A stretch of DNA of 34,327 nucleotides from an uncultured Mycoplasmatota bacterium (GTDB lineage Bacteria; Bacillota_I; Bacilli_A; RF39; UBA660). Location: positions 1-34,327 of the forward strand of contig USDJ01000013.1 in NCBI GenBank assembly GCA_900553395.1, written 5' to 3'. Shown in pieces: positions 8,845-17,284 of the stretch (its first letter is position 1; the number at the start of each line of letters is the position of its first letter). The translations under genes and the position numbers were made by a program. A model generated the notes under the pieces. It was not told where the DNA came from, did no database searches, and worked only from the letters and a program-made list of their open reading frames with translations.

Positions 8845-8909
8845 ATATTCACCTTATTGTATTATATGGAATTATTTATCCCGTGCTACCGCAATATTGA
8901 TAAATACAG

Positions 8910-8938
8910 TTGAAAAAATATTGCATTTATGTTAATAT
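8910..8938 (+). promoter_or_regulatory. tRNA-Gly promoter
   Basis: TTGAAA (8910-8915) and TAATAT (8933-8938) are 17 bases apart and end eight bases before the mature tRNA 5' end. Confidence 0.8.
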
Positions 8939-8946
8939 TTAACCAT

Positions 8947-9020
<74 letters not shown>

Positions 9021-9034
9021 TTTGAAATCAAATT

Positions 9035-9064
9035 ACGGACTTAAAAGTTCGTGAGTTTTTATTT
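9035..9064 (+). terminator. tRNA-Gly terminator
   Basis: The stem ACGGACTT / AAGTTCGT (one G-T pair) is followed by GAGTTTTTATTTT, 14 bases after the tRNA 3' end. Confidence 0.75.
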
Positions 9065-9080
9065 TATATAAATAGTCTTC

Positions 9081-9122
9081 AAAAAGAGGAAAAAATTATC
9101 AGAATAATTTAATCCTCTTTTT
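9081..9122. terminator. bidirectional terminator hairpin
   Basis: The outer stem AAAAAGAGGA / TCCTCTTTTT has an inner ATTAT / ATAAT stem. T-rich runs on both strands let it act for the tRNA side and for the converging CPBP-like gene. Confidence 0.75.
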
Positions 9123-9150
9123 ATTTTTTTGAATATGGGAATAAAATCTA

Positions 9151-9214
9151 TGTCTAGCCAGCACTGAATTTGTACTCCCACACAAATTCTACTATGGGAA
9201 CTCCCATACCCTTT
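9151..9214 (-). repeat. 64-bp double-hairpin repeat, copy 1
   Basis: On the minus strand it forms a seven-pair hairpin (TATGGGA / TCCCATA) and an eight-pair hairpin (GAATTTGT / ACAAATTC, loop GTGGGAGT), then AGTGCTGGCTAGACA. It is about 83% identical to 20127-20190 in the same orientation, and both copies lie just downstream of a minus-strand membrane-protein gene. Several differences keep the second stem paired. The shape suggests a remnant end of a TnpB-type (IS200/IS605-like) element or a structured RNA; no transposase is present. Confidence 0.7.
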
Positions 9215-9273
9215 AATGGAAATAAGATTATTAATTTGCAAATAATTTCAATTATAAATTGTAATTTGTCTTA

Positions 9274-9981
9274 TTATATGGCATTCCAAAAAAATAAAAA
9301 TATAAATATGCAACCCCAAGCATTATTTGTTTTTTCTTTAACTATTAACATACCATAAATTATTATAAAAGTAGTCAATGCTTCAAAAATTGTATATAAA
9401 TCAAAACCCACCATACCATGAATTAGTATACAAACTATACCACAAACAATAGCACCATAATTTAACCACTTATTTTTGCTTATATATCTCTCGTTTATTT
9501 TTTTAGATATTACAACATAATTAAAACCTTCTACAATTCCCCAGACAAATGCTATTAAGATATATCCTAATATATTAGTCGGATAATTTGAATTTAAAAA
9601 TAAACTTGTAAAAAAGCAACCTTTTAATGGTAAGTATGAATTTATTTCATTATTCACTAACAGAAAAATCATAGATGGAATACATACAACTAATGATAAT
9701 ATTATTGTTTTAAAAAAGTTATTTTTTACTAATCCATATTCTTTTAATTCTTCTTTTCTATAACAAATAACAATTAAACTTCCTAACCCAGCTAAACTAA
9801 ATTGAATCAACATAACAGGTATAAATCTTAGCCATATATTCATTTCACTTGTTTTAGCAAAATTCATTATATCATTACCAAAAATCAAATAAATAATTAG
9901 CGGTATTAAGGTAGCATATATAATAATATTTAAGTCTTTATCTGCTTTTTTTTGTTCTATACTAAGTTCTTTTTTTCTCAT
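9274..9981 (-). CDS. CPBP-like membrane protein with a degenerate protease motif
   Basis: A 235-residue protein with about seven hydrophobic segments. WGIVEGFNYVVISKKINERY resembles the CPBP/CAAX-protease core, but the E-E-x-x-x-R metal/catalytic signature is reduced to E-G-x-x-x-V. A downstream HGMVGFD could match the second conserved box. I read it as a CPBP-family relative that may not be catalytic. The ATG (behind AAGGAGTAAGTGAAT) is preferred over a GTG two codons earlier that would sit too close to the binding site. It has its own promoter and is followed by the repeat and terminator. A second, canonical CPBP protein is encoded just upstream. Confidence 0.6.
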   Translation of the reverse strand: MRKKELSIEQKKADKDLNIIIYATLIPLIIYLIFGNDIMNFAKTSEMNIWLRFIPVMLIQFSLAGLGSLIVICYRKEELKEYGLVKNNFFKTIILSLVVCIPSMIFLLVNNEINSYLPLKGCFFTSLFLNSNYPTNILGYILIAFVWGIVEGFNYVVISKKINERYISKNKWLNYGAIVCGIVCILIHGMVGFDLYTIFEALTTFIIIYGMLIVKEKTNNAWGCIFIFLFFWNAI

Positions 9982-10029
9982 ATTCACTTACTCCTTTTTT
10001 AACCATACAAATCACTATCTTGCGTTTAG

Positions 10030-10059
10030 ATTATATCTCAATGGGCAGATAATTTTCAA
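10030..10059 (-). promoter_or_regulatory. promoter of the CPBP-like gene
   Basis: On the minus strand TTGAAA (10054-10059) and TATAAT (10030-10035) are 18 bases apart, about 50 bases before the start codon. Confidence 0.7.
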
Positions 10060-10097
10060 CTGAATTACTTGCCCTACTTATTGTAATTTGTTATTAT

Positions 10098-10730
10098 CTA
10101 TATCATTGAAATAATGGTCATAATAACAGTCATTCCATTTCCTAATAAATTCCCGATAAAATGTGCTGTCATTGGTACATATATATTTTTAGTATTAATA
10201 TATGAAACACTTAATGGTAAAGCCCAAATCATAGTTAAAAATATTCCCCATATTGTTAACGAGTGTTCTAAAGCATATAAAAGCATCCCTAATACAGTTG
10301 TAATTAGAAGTATTCCTTTGCTTTTAAAAGAAATTATACTTTTTCTATAAAATGTTTCTTCTGCTATAGCAGGTAATAATATTGTAGATACTGCAAATAT
10401 TGTCAATTTTAACCAACTATCTATTTTCAATCCAATTGTCCCTGTATTATAATTAGAAAATACATTTTCTAAAATTGTTGTTATTATAAATGCTACCATA
10501 AAAAGTAATGCTGTAATTATTACTTGTTTCCAAAATTTTTTTCCACTTTTTATATTATTTAACCATTCTTTAAATGAAAACTCCCTTTTTATATAAAAAT
10601 ATATTACTAGCAACATATAAAATAGAAAATTTGTATAAATAAAATATTCCTTTGGTATAATAAAACAAGATACTATAAATATTATTTCTATTATTATTGG
10701 TATTATATTCAATTTGATATATTTACTCAT
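10098..10730 (-). CDS. CPBP family intramembrane metalloprotease
   Basis: Membrane protease of the Rce1/CAAX-prenyl-protease superfamily; bacterial members are linked to bacteriocin self-immunity and signalling, but the substrate here is unknown. Among about six membrane segments it carries the hallmark AEETFYRK (E124, E125, R129), then ALEHSLT and a final MTAHFIGN with the conserved histidine. Its 210 residues are normal. TTGGAGAAC precedes the ATG. It starts 30 bases past the broken YhcG gene and may once have shared its transcript. Stop is TAG. Confidence 0.85.
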   Translation of the reverse strand: MSKYIKLNIIPIIIEIIFIVSCFIIPKEYFIYTNFLFYMLLVIYFYIKREFSFKEWLNNIKSGKKFWKQVIITALLFMVAFIITTILENVFSNYNTGTIGLKIDSWLKLTIFAVSTILLPAIAEETFYRKSIISFKSKGILLITTVLGMLLYALEHSLTIWGIFLTMIWALPLSVSYINTKNIYVPMTAHFIGNLLGNGMTVIMTIISMI

Positions 10731-10760
10731 TATTTGTTCTCCAATCTTTTTAACAAATTA

Positions 10761-11671
10761 CTAGTTATCATCATTCTCTATCAAATTTTTCATTTCTTTA
10801 AGTTTTGTTTCTAATAATTTTTTATCAATTAATTTTAACTTATATTCATAGATCATAGTCTGAGACATGTTTTTACTAATTGAATATTCAACAACATCTT
10901 TATCTTTATAACTACAAAGTATTACACCAACACTTGGATTCTCTTGTTCTTTTTTCACATCTCTATCTAGTGCTTCTAAATATAAATTCATTTTTCCTAA
11001 ATATTCTGCTTTAAATTCTCCTAATTTTAATTCAAATGCTACTAAACAAGATAACTCTCTGTTATAAAATAATAAATCAATAAAGAAGTCATGATTTCCA
11101 ACTTGAACTCTATATTCATCCCCAATAAAAGTAAAGTCTTTACCAACTTCTAATATAAAATCTTTTAAGTTCTTTATAATTGCATTTTTTAAATCCTTTT
11201 CAGAAAATTCATTTGGTAAATCCAAGAACTCTAAACTATAAGTATCTAAAATTCTAGTATTTGGATAATCGTCTTCATCTACAGTTTTATTTACTGTTGG
11301 TAATTGTTTTCCATCTGAAAGCATATATCTTTCATAATATGCTGATGATATTTGTCTATCTAATTCTCTTTTTGAATAATTATTTTTAATAGATAATTTT
11401 AAATAAAAATGCCTTTCTTCTTTGCTTTTAGCTCCACTTAAGATAAGTAAATTGTTTGTCTAGGACAATTGCGTCACCAGTGGTGTCGCAATCTCATCAT
11501 CTTTATAAGTACTATAAAATTGAATCATACGTTCTATATTTCTTTTAGTAAATCCCTTTATGTTAGGATAGCTATTTTTCATAAAATCATTTCTTCATTT
11601 ACTTTTCTGTAAGCATTATTTTTTCGCTTTTCAATCATTTCAATGATTTGATTAAAATTTATATCTAACAT
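10761..11671 (-). pseudogene. broken YhcG-type (DUF1016) PDDEXK nuclease
   Basis: Family members are about 330-350-residue predicted nucleases with an N-terminal DUF1016 helical domain and a C-terminal PD-(D/E)XK domain. The C-terminal domain is intact: VGNHDFFIDLLFYNRELSCL, AFELKLGEFKAEYLGKMNLY (E-x-K core), GVILCSYKD. Reading on past its first ATG (11324), the same frame runs back to NNLLILSGAKSKEERHFYL, where a TAG at 11461-11463 replaces the tryptophan expected in QLSWTNNLLIL. Further upstream YPNIKGFTKRN is in frame, but the N-terminus (start 11671, MLDINFNQIIEM, behind AAGGGTG) is in another frame, joined near 11580 with about 35 residues missing. So there is an internal deletion plus frameshift, and a nonsense codon. 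A C-terminal 187-residue product from 11324 is conceivable. The expected sequence is recalled, not aligned. Confidence 0.85.
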
Positions 11672-11752
11672 ATGTAATCACACCCTTAAAATAAGTTATT
11701 TGCAATTTTAAACAAATTATATCATTTAATTTGAAAACTTCATATACTTTCA

Positions 11753-11781
11753 TTGAAATTCGTGAAAATTTTGTATATAAT
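11753..11781 (+). promoter_or_regulatory. strong promoter of a candidate small RNA
   Basis: TTGAAA (11753-11758), a 17-base spacer and TATAAT (11776-11781). No plus-strand gene follows; a terminator appears 60 bases downstream. Confidence 0.8.
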
Positions 11782-11787
11782 CTTTTT

Positions 11788-11866
11788 AGAAAGAGAACTT
11801 TGTTCGTAACTTGTATGTGATTCGCTCTATTGAGGAATCTGTTCGAACTATTTAGTTCGTTTTTTT
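11788..11866 (+). ncRNA. candidate small RNA, about 79 nt
   Basis: It lies between a consensus promoter and an intrinsic terminator with no reading frame. Three hairpins follow one another: GAAC-UUU-GUUC (11795-11805); GAUUC-G-CUC-UAUU-GAG-GAAUC (11819-11839, one bulge); and CGAACU-AUUU-AGUUCG (11844-11859) followed by seven U. The T run exists only on the plus strand, so the terminator serves this transcript and not the converging XRE gene. It is divergent from the YhcG remnant. I do not recognise the family. An antitoxin, defence or regulatory RNA are all open. Confidence 0.65.
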
Positions 11867-11882
11867 ATGCATAAATTGTTTA

Positions 11883-12806
11883 TTATTCATTTATATCACC
11901 ATACATTATTCCTTTTGAATCTAACTGAATCAGATATCCATATTTAAAAACAGAAGAAATTGCAAATATTATTAATACCAAAATATAATTTGTTAATTCA
12001 ATTTCTATATTAAAATCTAATGAATAAATTCCGCTAGCAATACCACCCAAAACATCTTGAGATAAAATATATAATAATGTAAATAGTGCTATATTTCTAA
12101 TGCATTTTACATTTTCCATACTAAATGGTGTTTCATTATCATGAATATTTTTAAATAATTTTTGAATGTTAAAAAATAATCTATTAATCGCATACATAGC
12201 AATAATAAAAGATAATTCTATAAATATTGCTAACGATAATCTTACGGTTTTAGACATTTCAAGAACTATTATAATCATTTCATTTTTAACTTCTTTATCA
12301 AAATTTATTTTATATTCTTTTTTATTTTCTAATTTTACTTTTAAAGATTTATCTACTAATTCATAATTTACATTTCTTCCACATATACTAGCAGTATTAT
12401 TTTTAGTATCAATACTTGTATTAATTAATATATATGTATTAGCAATCATAACTAATACTGCCATAATTATTGCCCCAAAAGAGATATACTTTAAAGTATT
12501 ACTAATCATATATATTAATTTTGTAATACCTTTCATTTTTCTTTGCTCATCTTTTTTAAATTTAACAACACTATTTTTAATTTCCTCATCTAAAAAATTT
12601 ATATCAATAAAATCCTCATGAACTAATTCATTAATTTGACATTTAAATATAGTGCACAAGCACATTATATTTTGCATACTCGGATAATTTTCTCCTGTTT
12701 CCCATTTTGAAAGACTTTGTCTTGATACACCAAGTTTTTCATCTAACCCCTCCTGTGATATTTTTCTAGATTTTCTAATTAATTTTAAATTATCACCAAA
12801 CTTCAT
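11883..12806 (-). CDS. XRE-type regulator fused to a DUF2975-like membrane domain
   Basis: Residues 1-60 are a Cro/C1-type helix-turn-helix (LKLIRKSRKISQEGLDEKLG, VSRQSLSKWETGENYPS). The rest, to residue 307, has four membrane segments with the DUF2975 pattern: a first helix near 104-130, a second near 185-210, the box NIHDNETPFSMENVKCIRNI, and a final FKYGYLIQLDSKGIM. Such fusions put a DNA-binding domain on a membrane sensor, plausibly autoregulatory. AAAAGGAGTGATATCTA precedes the ATG. It is transcribed toward the small RNA and away from the HIT operon. No obvious ligand. Confidence 0.8.
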   Translation of the reverse strand: MKFGDNLKLIRKSRKISQEGLDEKLGVSRQSLSKWETGENYPSMQNIMCLCTIFKCQINELVHEDFIDINFLDEEIKNSVVKFKKDEQRKMKGITKLIYMISNTLKYISFGAIIMAVLVMIANTYILINTSIDTKNNTASICGRNVNYELVDKSLKVKLENKKEYKINFDKEVKNEMIIIVLEMSKTVRLSLAIFIELSFIIAMYAINRLFFNIQKLFKNIHDNETPFSMENVKCIRNIALFTLLYILSQDVLGGIASGIYSLDFNIEIELTNYILVLIIFAISSVFKYGYLIQLDSKGIMYGDINE

Positions 12807-12947
12807 TAGATATCACTCCTTTTCATATATCAAGTTTACAAAAAATTATAATTTAATACCATCAACTTTTAAGTACAAAGCTGAATAAATCATAGAGCAT
12901 AATTTTACACCAATTTTACATTTTAATTATTAGTTATATTAAAAAAA

Positions 12948-12992
12948 TTAGAACTAAAGTTAGAACTATGATATAATTAAATTATAAGGAGG
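12948..12992 (+). promoter_or_regulatory. promoter and ribosome binding site of the HIT operon
   Basis: TTAGAA (12948-12953), 18 bases, TATAAT (12972-12977), then AAGGAGG at 12986-12992, 11 bases before the ATG. Confidence 0.65.
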
Positions 12993-13003
12993 CTTAATAA
13001 GAT

Positions 13004-13378
13004 ATGAATGAGTGTTTTTTTTGTAAAGCAATTTATAATAAAGATTTTAAATTAGAAAATGAACTGGCCATTGCCAGATTCGACGATTTTCCAGTTAACA
13101 AAGGCCATCTAGAAATCATTCCTAAAAGGCATGTAAGTGATTGGTGGAATACAACACAAGAAGAAAAAATTGCAATATTCAATCTTTTAGATGAAGCAAA
13201 AAAAATGATAGATGATAAATACAACCCGGACGGATACAATATCGGGATGAATTTAGGAGAAAAAGCCGGTCAAAGTATAATGCACTTGCATGTTCATCTA
13301 ATTCCCCGATATGATGGAGACGTAAAAAATCCTCGAGGCGGAGTAAGAGGCATTATTTCAGAAAAACAAAATTATTAG
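13004..13378 (+). CDS. HIT family hydrolase
   Basis: Histidine-triad nucleotide hydrolase or transferase, acting on phosphoanhydrides of adenosine nucleotides such as Ap4A or aminoacyl-adenylates. The catalytic motif HLHVHLIPR has histidines 94, 96 and 98. The N-terminal C-x-x-C (CFFC, residues 4-7) and the FDDFPVNKGHLEIIPKRH beta-strand pair are typical. The C-terminal NPRGGVRGII fits Ap4A-hydrolase-like members. At 124 residues it is complete. It is first in a two-gene operon, 11 bases before an unknown gene. The wider neighbourhood is rich in other small hydrolases on the opposite strand. Confidence 0.92.
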   Translation: MNECFFCKAIYNKDFKLENELAIARFDDFPVNKGHLEIIPKRHVSDWWNTTQEEKIAIFNLLDEAKKMIDDKYNPDGYNIGMNLGEKAGQSIMHLHVHLIPRYDGDVKNPRGGVRGIISEKQNY

Positions 13379-13389
13379 GAGAAAAAATT

Positions 13390-14040
13390 ATGAATTCAAT
13401 AGTTAAAAATATAATTAATAACCCTTCACAAGTAAAACCTAAAGTTGAAGAGTCTAACGATACAACCAATAACATTTATGATGATTTAGGAATTGTTGCA
13501 CCATTTACAGTATTAGCAGGTAGCCAATTTAATTCATTTATCGGGGAATTATCAAAACATGGAATGCTAAGTCAAACAGAACAAGAAGCATTTACAGTAT
13601 TATGGTATGCAGCTGGAGTTGATATAGGAGGAACCGGAAATAATCTATGGAATTTAAAAAAGGGTTCTTTTGAAATATATAATAACAATGGAATTGCGAT
13701 AAAATTTGAAAAGAAATGCGCTGAAGTAAAAAATAAATATTCCGACGATAATTCAAGAACTAACTTTGTCTATTCATCAAAAGATGGAAGCTTTGTTATT
13801 AGTCAAAACGATAGAAATCAAAAGGTATTCTTAGTATATGTTTCTAAAGATATAACAGGTAGATTATTAAAAGTTTTACGTGATGCCGAAGCAAAAGCAT
13901 TAGAAATTGAAAAAGTGAATACTATGACAAATGGCGCAGATGGCATTCCTAATACAACTGATTTTGCAATTACTTCAGAATCAACAGGTAATGTAGAATC
14001 AAACGAGGAAGTAAGTGAAACTAGAATCATAAAAAGATAA
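13390..14040 (+). CDS. unknown protein cotranscribed with the HIT hydrolase
   Basis: A 216-residue soluble protein I do not recognise. It has no signal peptide or membrane helix. The N-terminal 35 residues and the last 40 (Ser/Glu/Thr-rich) look disordered. The middle (about 40-175) is mixed alpha/beta, with GMLSQTEQEAFTVLWYAAGV, WNLKKGSFEIYNN and VFLVYVSKDITGRLLKVLRD. AGGAGAAAAAATT precedes the ATG, 11 bases after the HIT stop, and a strong terminator follows, so the pair forms a closed transcription unit. Confidence 0.75.
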   Translation: MNSIVKNIINNPSQVKPKVEESNDTTNNIYDDLGIVAPFTVLAGSQFNSFIGELSKHGMLSQTEQEAFTVLWYAAGVDIGGTGNNLWNLKKGSFEIYNNNGIAIKFEKKCAEVKNKYSDDNSRTNFVYSSKDGSFVISQNDRNQKVFLVYVSKDITGRLLKVLRDAEAKALEIEKVNTMTNGADGIPNTTDFAITSESTGNVESNEEVSETRIIKR

Positions 14041-14128
14041 AAATAGTTTTACCATGTTTCTAAACTCTGAAATTTTAAATAGTATGCATTATCAATTCTT
14101 AAGATAAATTAACATTCTATGTAACACT

Positions 14129-14166
14129 AAAAAAATCAGTCTAACAAGATTGATTTTTATTTTTTT
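14129..14166. terminator. terminator of the HIT operon
   Basis: The stem AAAATCAGTCT / AGATTGATTTT (one G-T pair), loop AACA, is followed by TTATTTTTT. The A run on its other side would also serve minus-strand transcripts from the DUF2798 remnant. Confidence 0.85.
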
Positions 14167-14242
14167 AAATTTTAGGAAAATAATAAAACTAAAGTAAAAA
14201 ATTAGCTATATTTCAAACTAATCCTTTAAACTTAATTTATAT

Positions 14243-14701
14243 TTATGCTTGTTGTAATTGCTTTTTAAAAATTATTCTAAAAATATTTCTTACTAACGGT
14301 CCAATAAAAAATATCTATAATAAATAAGCCATTATAAAATTTTTAAAATATAATATTATATAGTTACATATGATATTATTATTTATTAATTGTTGAACAA
14401 ATGAACCATATATACTCATTAAACCAACCATAATCATTACAGTAAATGTTTGAATAGATAAAATAATAAACATTTTATTATCCCTTTCCGGATTTGCTAT
14501 TCTAAAAGCCAGTTTTTTAGCAATTGGGCTTGCAACAAAATATGCAAATACAAAAACTAATGTAAATATAAAGTTTTGAAACTTTGTTATAGTCACTTGT
14601 ACTTCCTCCCTTCTTTCAAAAGTCATCGGTACTTTTTCTAAAACGAAAAAATACCATCCAGTCGCAGACATAGACCAAACAGCATTTAATGTCCATAACA
14701 T
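14243..14701 (-). pseudogene. DUF2798 membrane protein with an amber codon
   Basis: The reading frame from 14701 contains the second half of a DUF2798-type protein (YFVASPIAKKLAFRIANPE and two membrane segments) and stops at TAG 14315-14317 after FKNFIMAYLL. Immediately after the TAG, in the same frame, it continues IFFIGPLVRNIFRIIFKKQL and ends at TAA 14243-14245, which is how this family ends. The TAG stands where a glutamine is expected (L-Q-I-F-F-x-G-P-L-V-R). The N-terminal side is also atypical and has no ribosome binding site. Call it a decayed gene; a shortened product cannot be excluded. The family pattern is from memory. Confidence 0.75.
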
Positions 14702-14818
14702 TATATTACTAATTTATGCTTTTTTCAATTATGATATTTTTATATTAAATATATGTTTATCTATTTTTTTCAACGTTCTAAAAAATCTTTTATATCATAC
14801 AAAAAGTGCATTTCTGCA

Positions 14819-15091
14819 CTAATTAATCGTTTTACCATTAACATAAAGTTTATAACCATTAAAATCAATATTACTATTATTTTTATCTTCATTTTCTAGT
14901 GAAGTTACATACGTATTTCCGGTTAATTTAATAGAAGAATTTTTACTTATTGTTAACTTTACACTTTTTGCTGTATTGTCTGTATTGATTTTGCCTTCAA
15001 AATACGAACTTTCTTCCATATTCATTTCTAATGTTGAAATCTCATCAAGAACAATATCACCAGTTACACTTTGCTTTGTTAAATTTAGTAC
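14819..15091 (-). pseudogene. C-terminal fragment of a secreted beta-helix/carbohydrate-binding-like adhesin
   Basis: About 90 codons are open, running from KQSVTGDIVLDEISTLEMNM through SSYFEGKINTDNTAKSVKLT and SSIKLTGNTYVTSLEN to NGYKLYVNGKTIN. This matches the usual closing segment of large secreted beta-strand proteins (GAINxDNxA..., LTGDxYVTSL, NGYxLYVNG). The upstream bulk and signal peptide are missing. Its 5' edge overlaps the end of the truncated SDR in another frame, so a recombination joint lies near 15057-15091. Confidence 0.65.
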
Positions 15092-15422
15092 TTAAAGTAT
15101 TTTGCCAATCTTCAACTGTTCTATCTTCAAACTCTTTATCAATAGCAATTCCAGCATTATTAACAAGTACATCAATTTTACCAAACCTATCAACTATTTG
15201 TTGTACCATATTTTTTACTTCTTGCTCACTAGAAACATTTGCTTTAATTGTCAACGCCTGAATATTATATTTGTTTTCTAATTCTTCCTTTAATTTGTTA
15301 GCATCACTTTCTTCTTTTCTATAATTGATTACCACATTATAACCTTTTTCAGCAAAGTCTGTTACTATTGCTTTTCCAATTCCAGAAGTTCCTCCGGTAA
15401 CTAATGCTACTTTATTATTCAT
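15057..15422 (-). pseudogene. truncated FabG-like short-chain dehydrogenase
   Basis: The N-terminal 115 residues of an NAD(P)-dependent SDR: the Rossmann motif TGGTSGIGKA, the NADP-favouring NYRKEE after strand 2, and LVNNAGIA. The frame then runs into unrelated sequence (TKFNKAKCNW) and stops, before the catalytic Ser and Y-x-x-x-K. A normal protein would have about 245 residues. The good binding site AAAGGAGAG just before the ATG is provided by the end of the upstream orphan reading frame, a relic of an operon. Confidence 0.85.
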
Positions 15423-15692
15423 TCACTTCTCTCCTTTCATTAAATTATTATTTAATTTTTCTATATTAGATTCAATAGATAATAGATACGGAATATTACT
15501 TGTTAAATCTACACCATCTAATTCTTTTATGGAAGAATCTAATGGTAATATTTTTTGTTCATATAATTTTTGATTTAACAAATCATCAAAATTATCTACA
15601 CTATCAGCAACATAATTTTCAAAATAATATAAAGTTGAAGCATTTTTTGATTTTGAATACTTTAATTCAAAAATTAGAAGTGATTCATCACC
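15423..15692 (-). pseudogene. orphan reading-frame tail of unknown family
   Basis: About 88 codons are open, with no start codon except one near the end. The product is plausible protein (FELKYSKSKNASTLYYFENY, LDSSIKELDGVDLTSNIPYL) and ends KGEK-TGA directly before the SDR ATG. Its upstream edge overlaps the last codons of the PHP gene. I take it as the 3' remnant of a gene whose front was lost when the PHP gene was joined on. Not recognised. Confidence 0.5.
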
Positions 15693-16573
15693 TCAGCCCA
15701 TTTTTCAATGTATTCTTTAGGAATATTTAAACTACCTGATCCTATTCCTATATCATTGTTTGGTTTTTTATCTCCATGAAAATCACTACCACCACTAATA
15801 AATAAGTTATTCTTTTTTGCATAATCAAGAAGGATATTTATTCTATTATCACTTTCTGCAGATGGATGAAAACATTCAATACCATCAAGTTTTACTTCTT
15901 GTCTCAACTCATCTATAAATCCTATTGTATCTTCGAATTTGTATTCAAAAGGATGTGCTAAAAAAACTAATCCCCCAGCTTCATGAATTTTGTCCGCAAC
16001 ATCTCTAAATTTTGGAGTTGTAATTTTTTTCTTTTCATCAAGATAATAAATGCTATCTGGATTATCTAATCCAATTCTTCTAAAGTCGTTAAATGAATTA
16101 GCATAACTACCCAATTTTTCAACATTTTCAGGATATTTGATTATTTCATAAAATAAATATACTATAAAAAAATCTGTTACTGGAATATCTTTTTTGATAT
16201 TATCTAAATTATATTTCAATCCTGCTCTTTCACACATTTCTAAAGACGCTATTTTGGAACTTTCAAATTTTTCAGTCAATATTTCTTTTGAGAAAAACTT
16301 ATCTGACCAATCATTTATTATTTTTGGATTTTTAATGTTATATGCTAAAAATTCTATTCTTTTGCCATTATCTAATGTTGCATTCATTTCAGCACCCATT
16401 ACTATTTTACCAGTAAATATGTTTTTTTTAAAAGCTTCATCTTCATATTGTCTACATGTATTATGATCTGTTAAAGAAATATATTCCAGATGTTTTTCCT
16501 CACACTTTTTTAATACCTCTTCTAATGACTTGTCTCCATCAGAATATAACGAATGCATATGCATATCTACCAT
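15674..16573 (-). CDS. PHP domain phosphoesterase
   Basis: Trinuclear metal hydrolase fold of the polymerase-and-histidinol-phosphatase family. The metal ligands are visible: DMHMHS (H5, H7), LTDHNT (D36, H37), GAEMNA, FLAHPFE and GSDFHG (262-267). The 299-residue length suits stand-alone PHP phosphoesterases (nucleoside 3',5'-bisphosphate or histidinol-phosphate-like substrates); substrate not determinable. AGGTGGTGATTTAA precedes the ATG. It lies downstream of yjjX on the same strand, in a run of small hydrolases. The 3' end abuts the decayed genes. Confidence 0.9.
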   Translation of the reverse strand: MVDMHMHSLYSDGDKSLEEVLKKCEEKHLEYISLTDHNTCRQYEDEAFKKNIFTGKIVMGAEMNATLDNGKRIEFLAYNIKNPKIINDWSDKFFSKEILTEKFESSKIASLEMCERAGLKYNLDNIKKDIPVTDFFIVYLFYEIIKYPENVEKLGSYANSFNDFRRIGLDNPDSIYYLDEKKKITTPKFRDVADKIHEAGGLVFLAHPFEYKFEDTIGFIDELRQEVKLDGIECFHPSAESDNRINILLDYAKKNNLFISGGSDFHGDKKPNNDIGIGSGSLNIPKEYIEKWAEVMNHF

Positions 16574-16655
16574 TTAAATCACCACCTACAACAATTATAT
16601 CATTATTTTTATATACTTCTAAATTATGATACTTTTTTTACTTATTTACTCCATT

Positions 16656-17192
16656 CTATTTTTTATCATTCCAAAACTCATTAGTATATTGAGTTAATGC
16701 CATGATAAATGCTTCTCTTGTTAGATCAATTCTATTAATTACATCCTTAGTTAGAAAGCTTATTCCACCTTTTCCACTTCTTAAATCGTGTTGTTCAAAT
16801 ATTTTATCCATTACTTGTCCTAAATCAGTCGTAATTATTTCATCTACATATTTATCTGGCACAGGAAATGCTGAACTTGTCCCCCAACTTTCATATCCAT
16901 TTTTATCTTTTATTACAGCTACATTTATAATTACCCATTTACCTAATAAATTAGTTATGCCTGATTCTATTCCTAAAAAATATTCTGCTTTGATATTCTT
17001 CTCAGTCGCATATTTCATTAAATTATCTACACGATTTTTAGCACCTTCATAAATTTCAGTATTTACAGGTTCCTCACTTACACCAGATGAAACAGGAACT
17101 CCCTCTATTTCTATATTCTCAAAATAATTTATAAATGCTTCTTTAGCTCCTTGTATTTTACCAGAATTTTTTGTACCTATCAAAATTTTCAT
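16656..17192 (-). CDS. yjjX: inosine/xanthosine triphosphatase, YjjX (DUF84) type
   Basis: House-cleaning NTPase expected to hydrolyse non-canonical ITP or XTP. The family features are MKILIGTKNSGKIQGAKEAF, VSSGVSEEPVNTEIYEGAKN, FLGIESGI (E-x-G), and the catalytic-loop region QVMDKIFEQHDLRSGKGGIS with LTREAFIMAL near the end. The 178 residues match the family. A perfect AAGGAGG precedes the ATG. The broken reading frame at 17285-17575 lies between it and the upstream NIF3-like gene. Confidence 0.88.
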   Translation of the reverse strand: MKILIGTKNSGKIQGAKEAFINYFENIEIEGVPVSSGVSEEPVNTEIYEGAKNRVDNLMKYATEKNIKAEYFLGIESGITNLLGKWVIINVAVIKDKNGYESWGTSSAFPVPDKYVDEIITTDLGQVMDKIFEQHDLRSGKGGISFLTKDVINRIDLTREAFIMALTQYTNEFWNDKK

Positions 17193-17284
17193 TACTTTAC
17201 CTCCTTAAATTCATTTCTACTCCATGACCATAATTGGGTATGAATATTTATTACAAAGTTCTTGTCACTATCAATAACTATTTG

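Noticed and set aside
9059..9241. 60-residue minus-strand reading frame
   Set aside because: It crosses the double-hairpin repeat and a terminator hairpin, has no ribosome binding site and no protein-like pattern.
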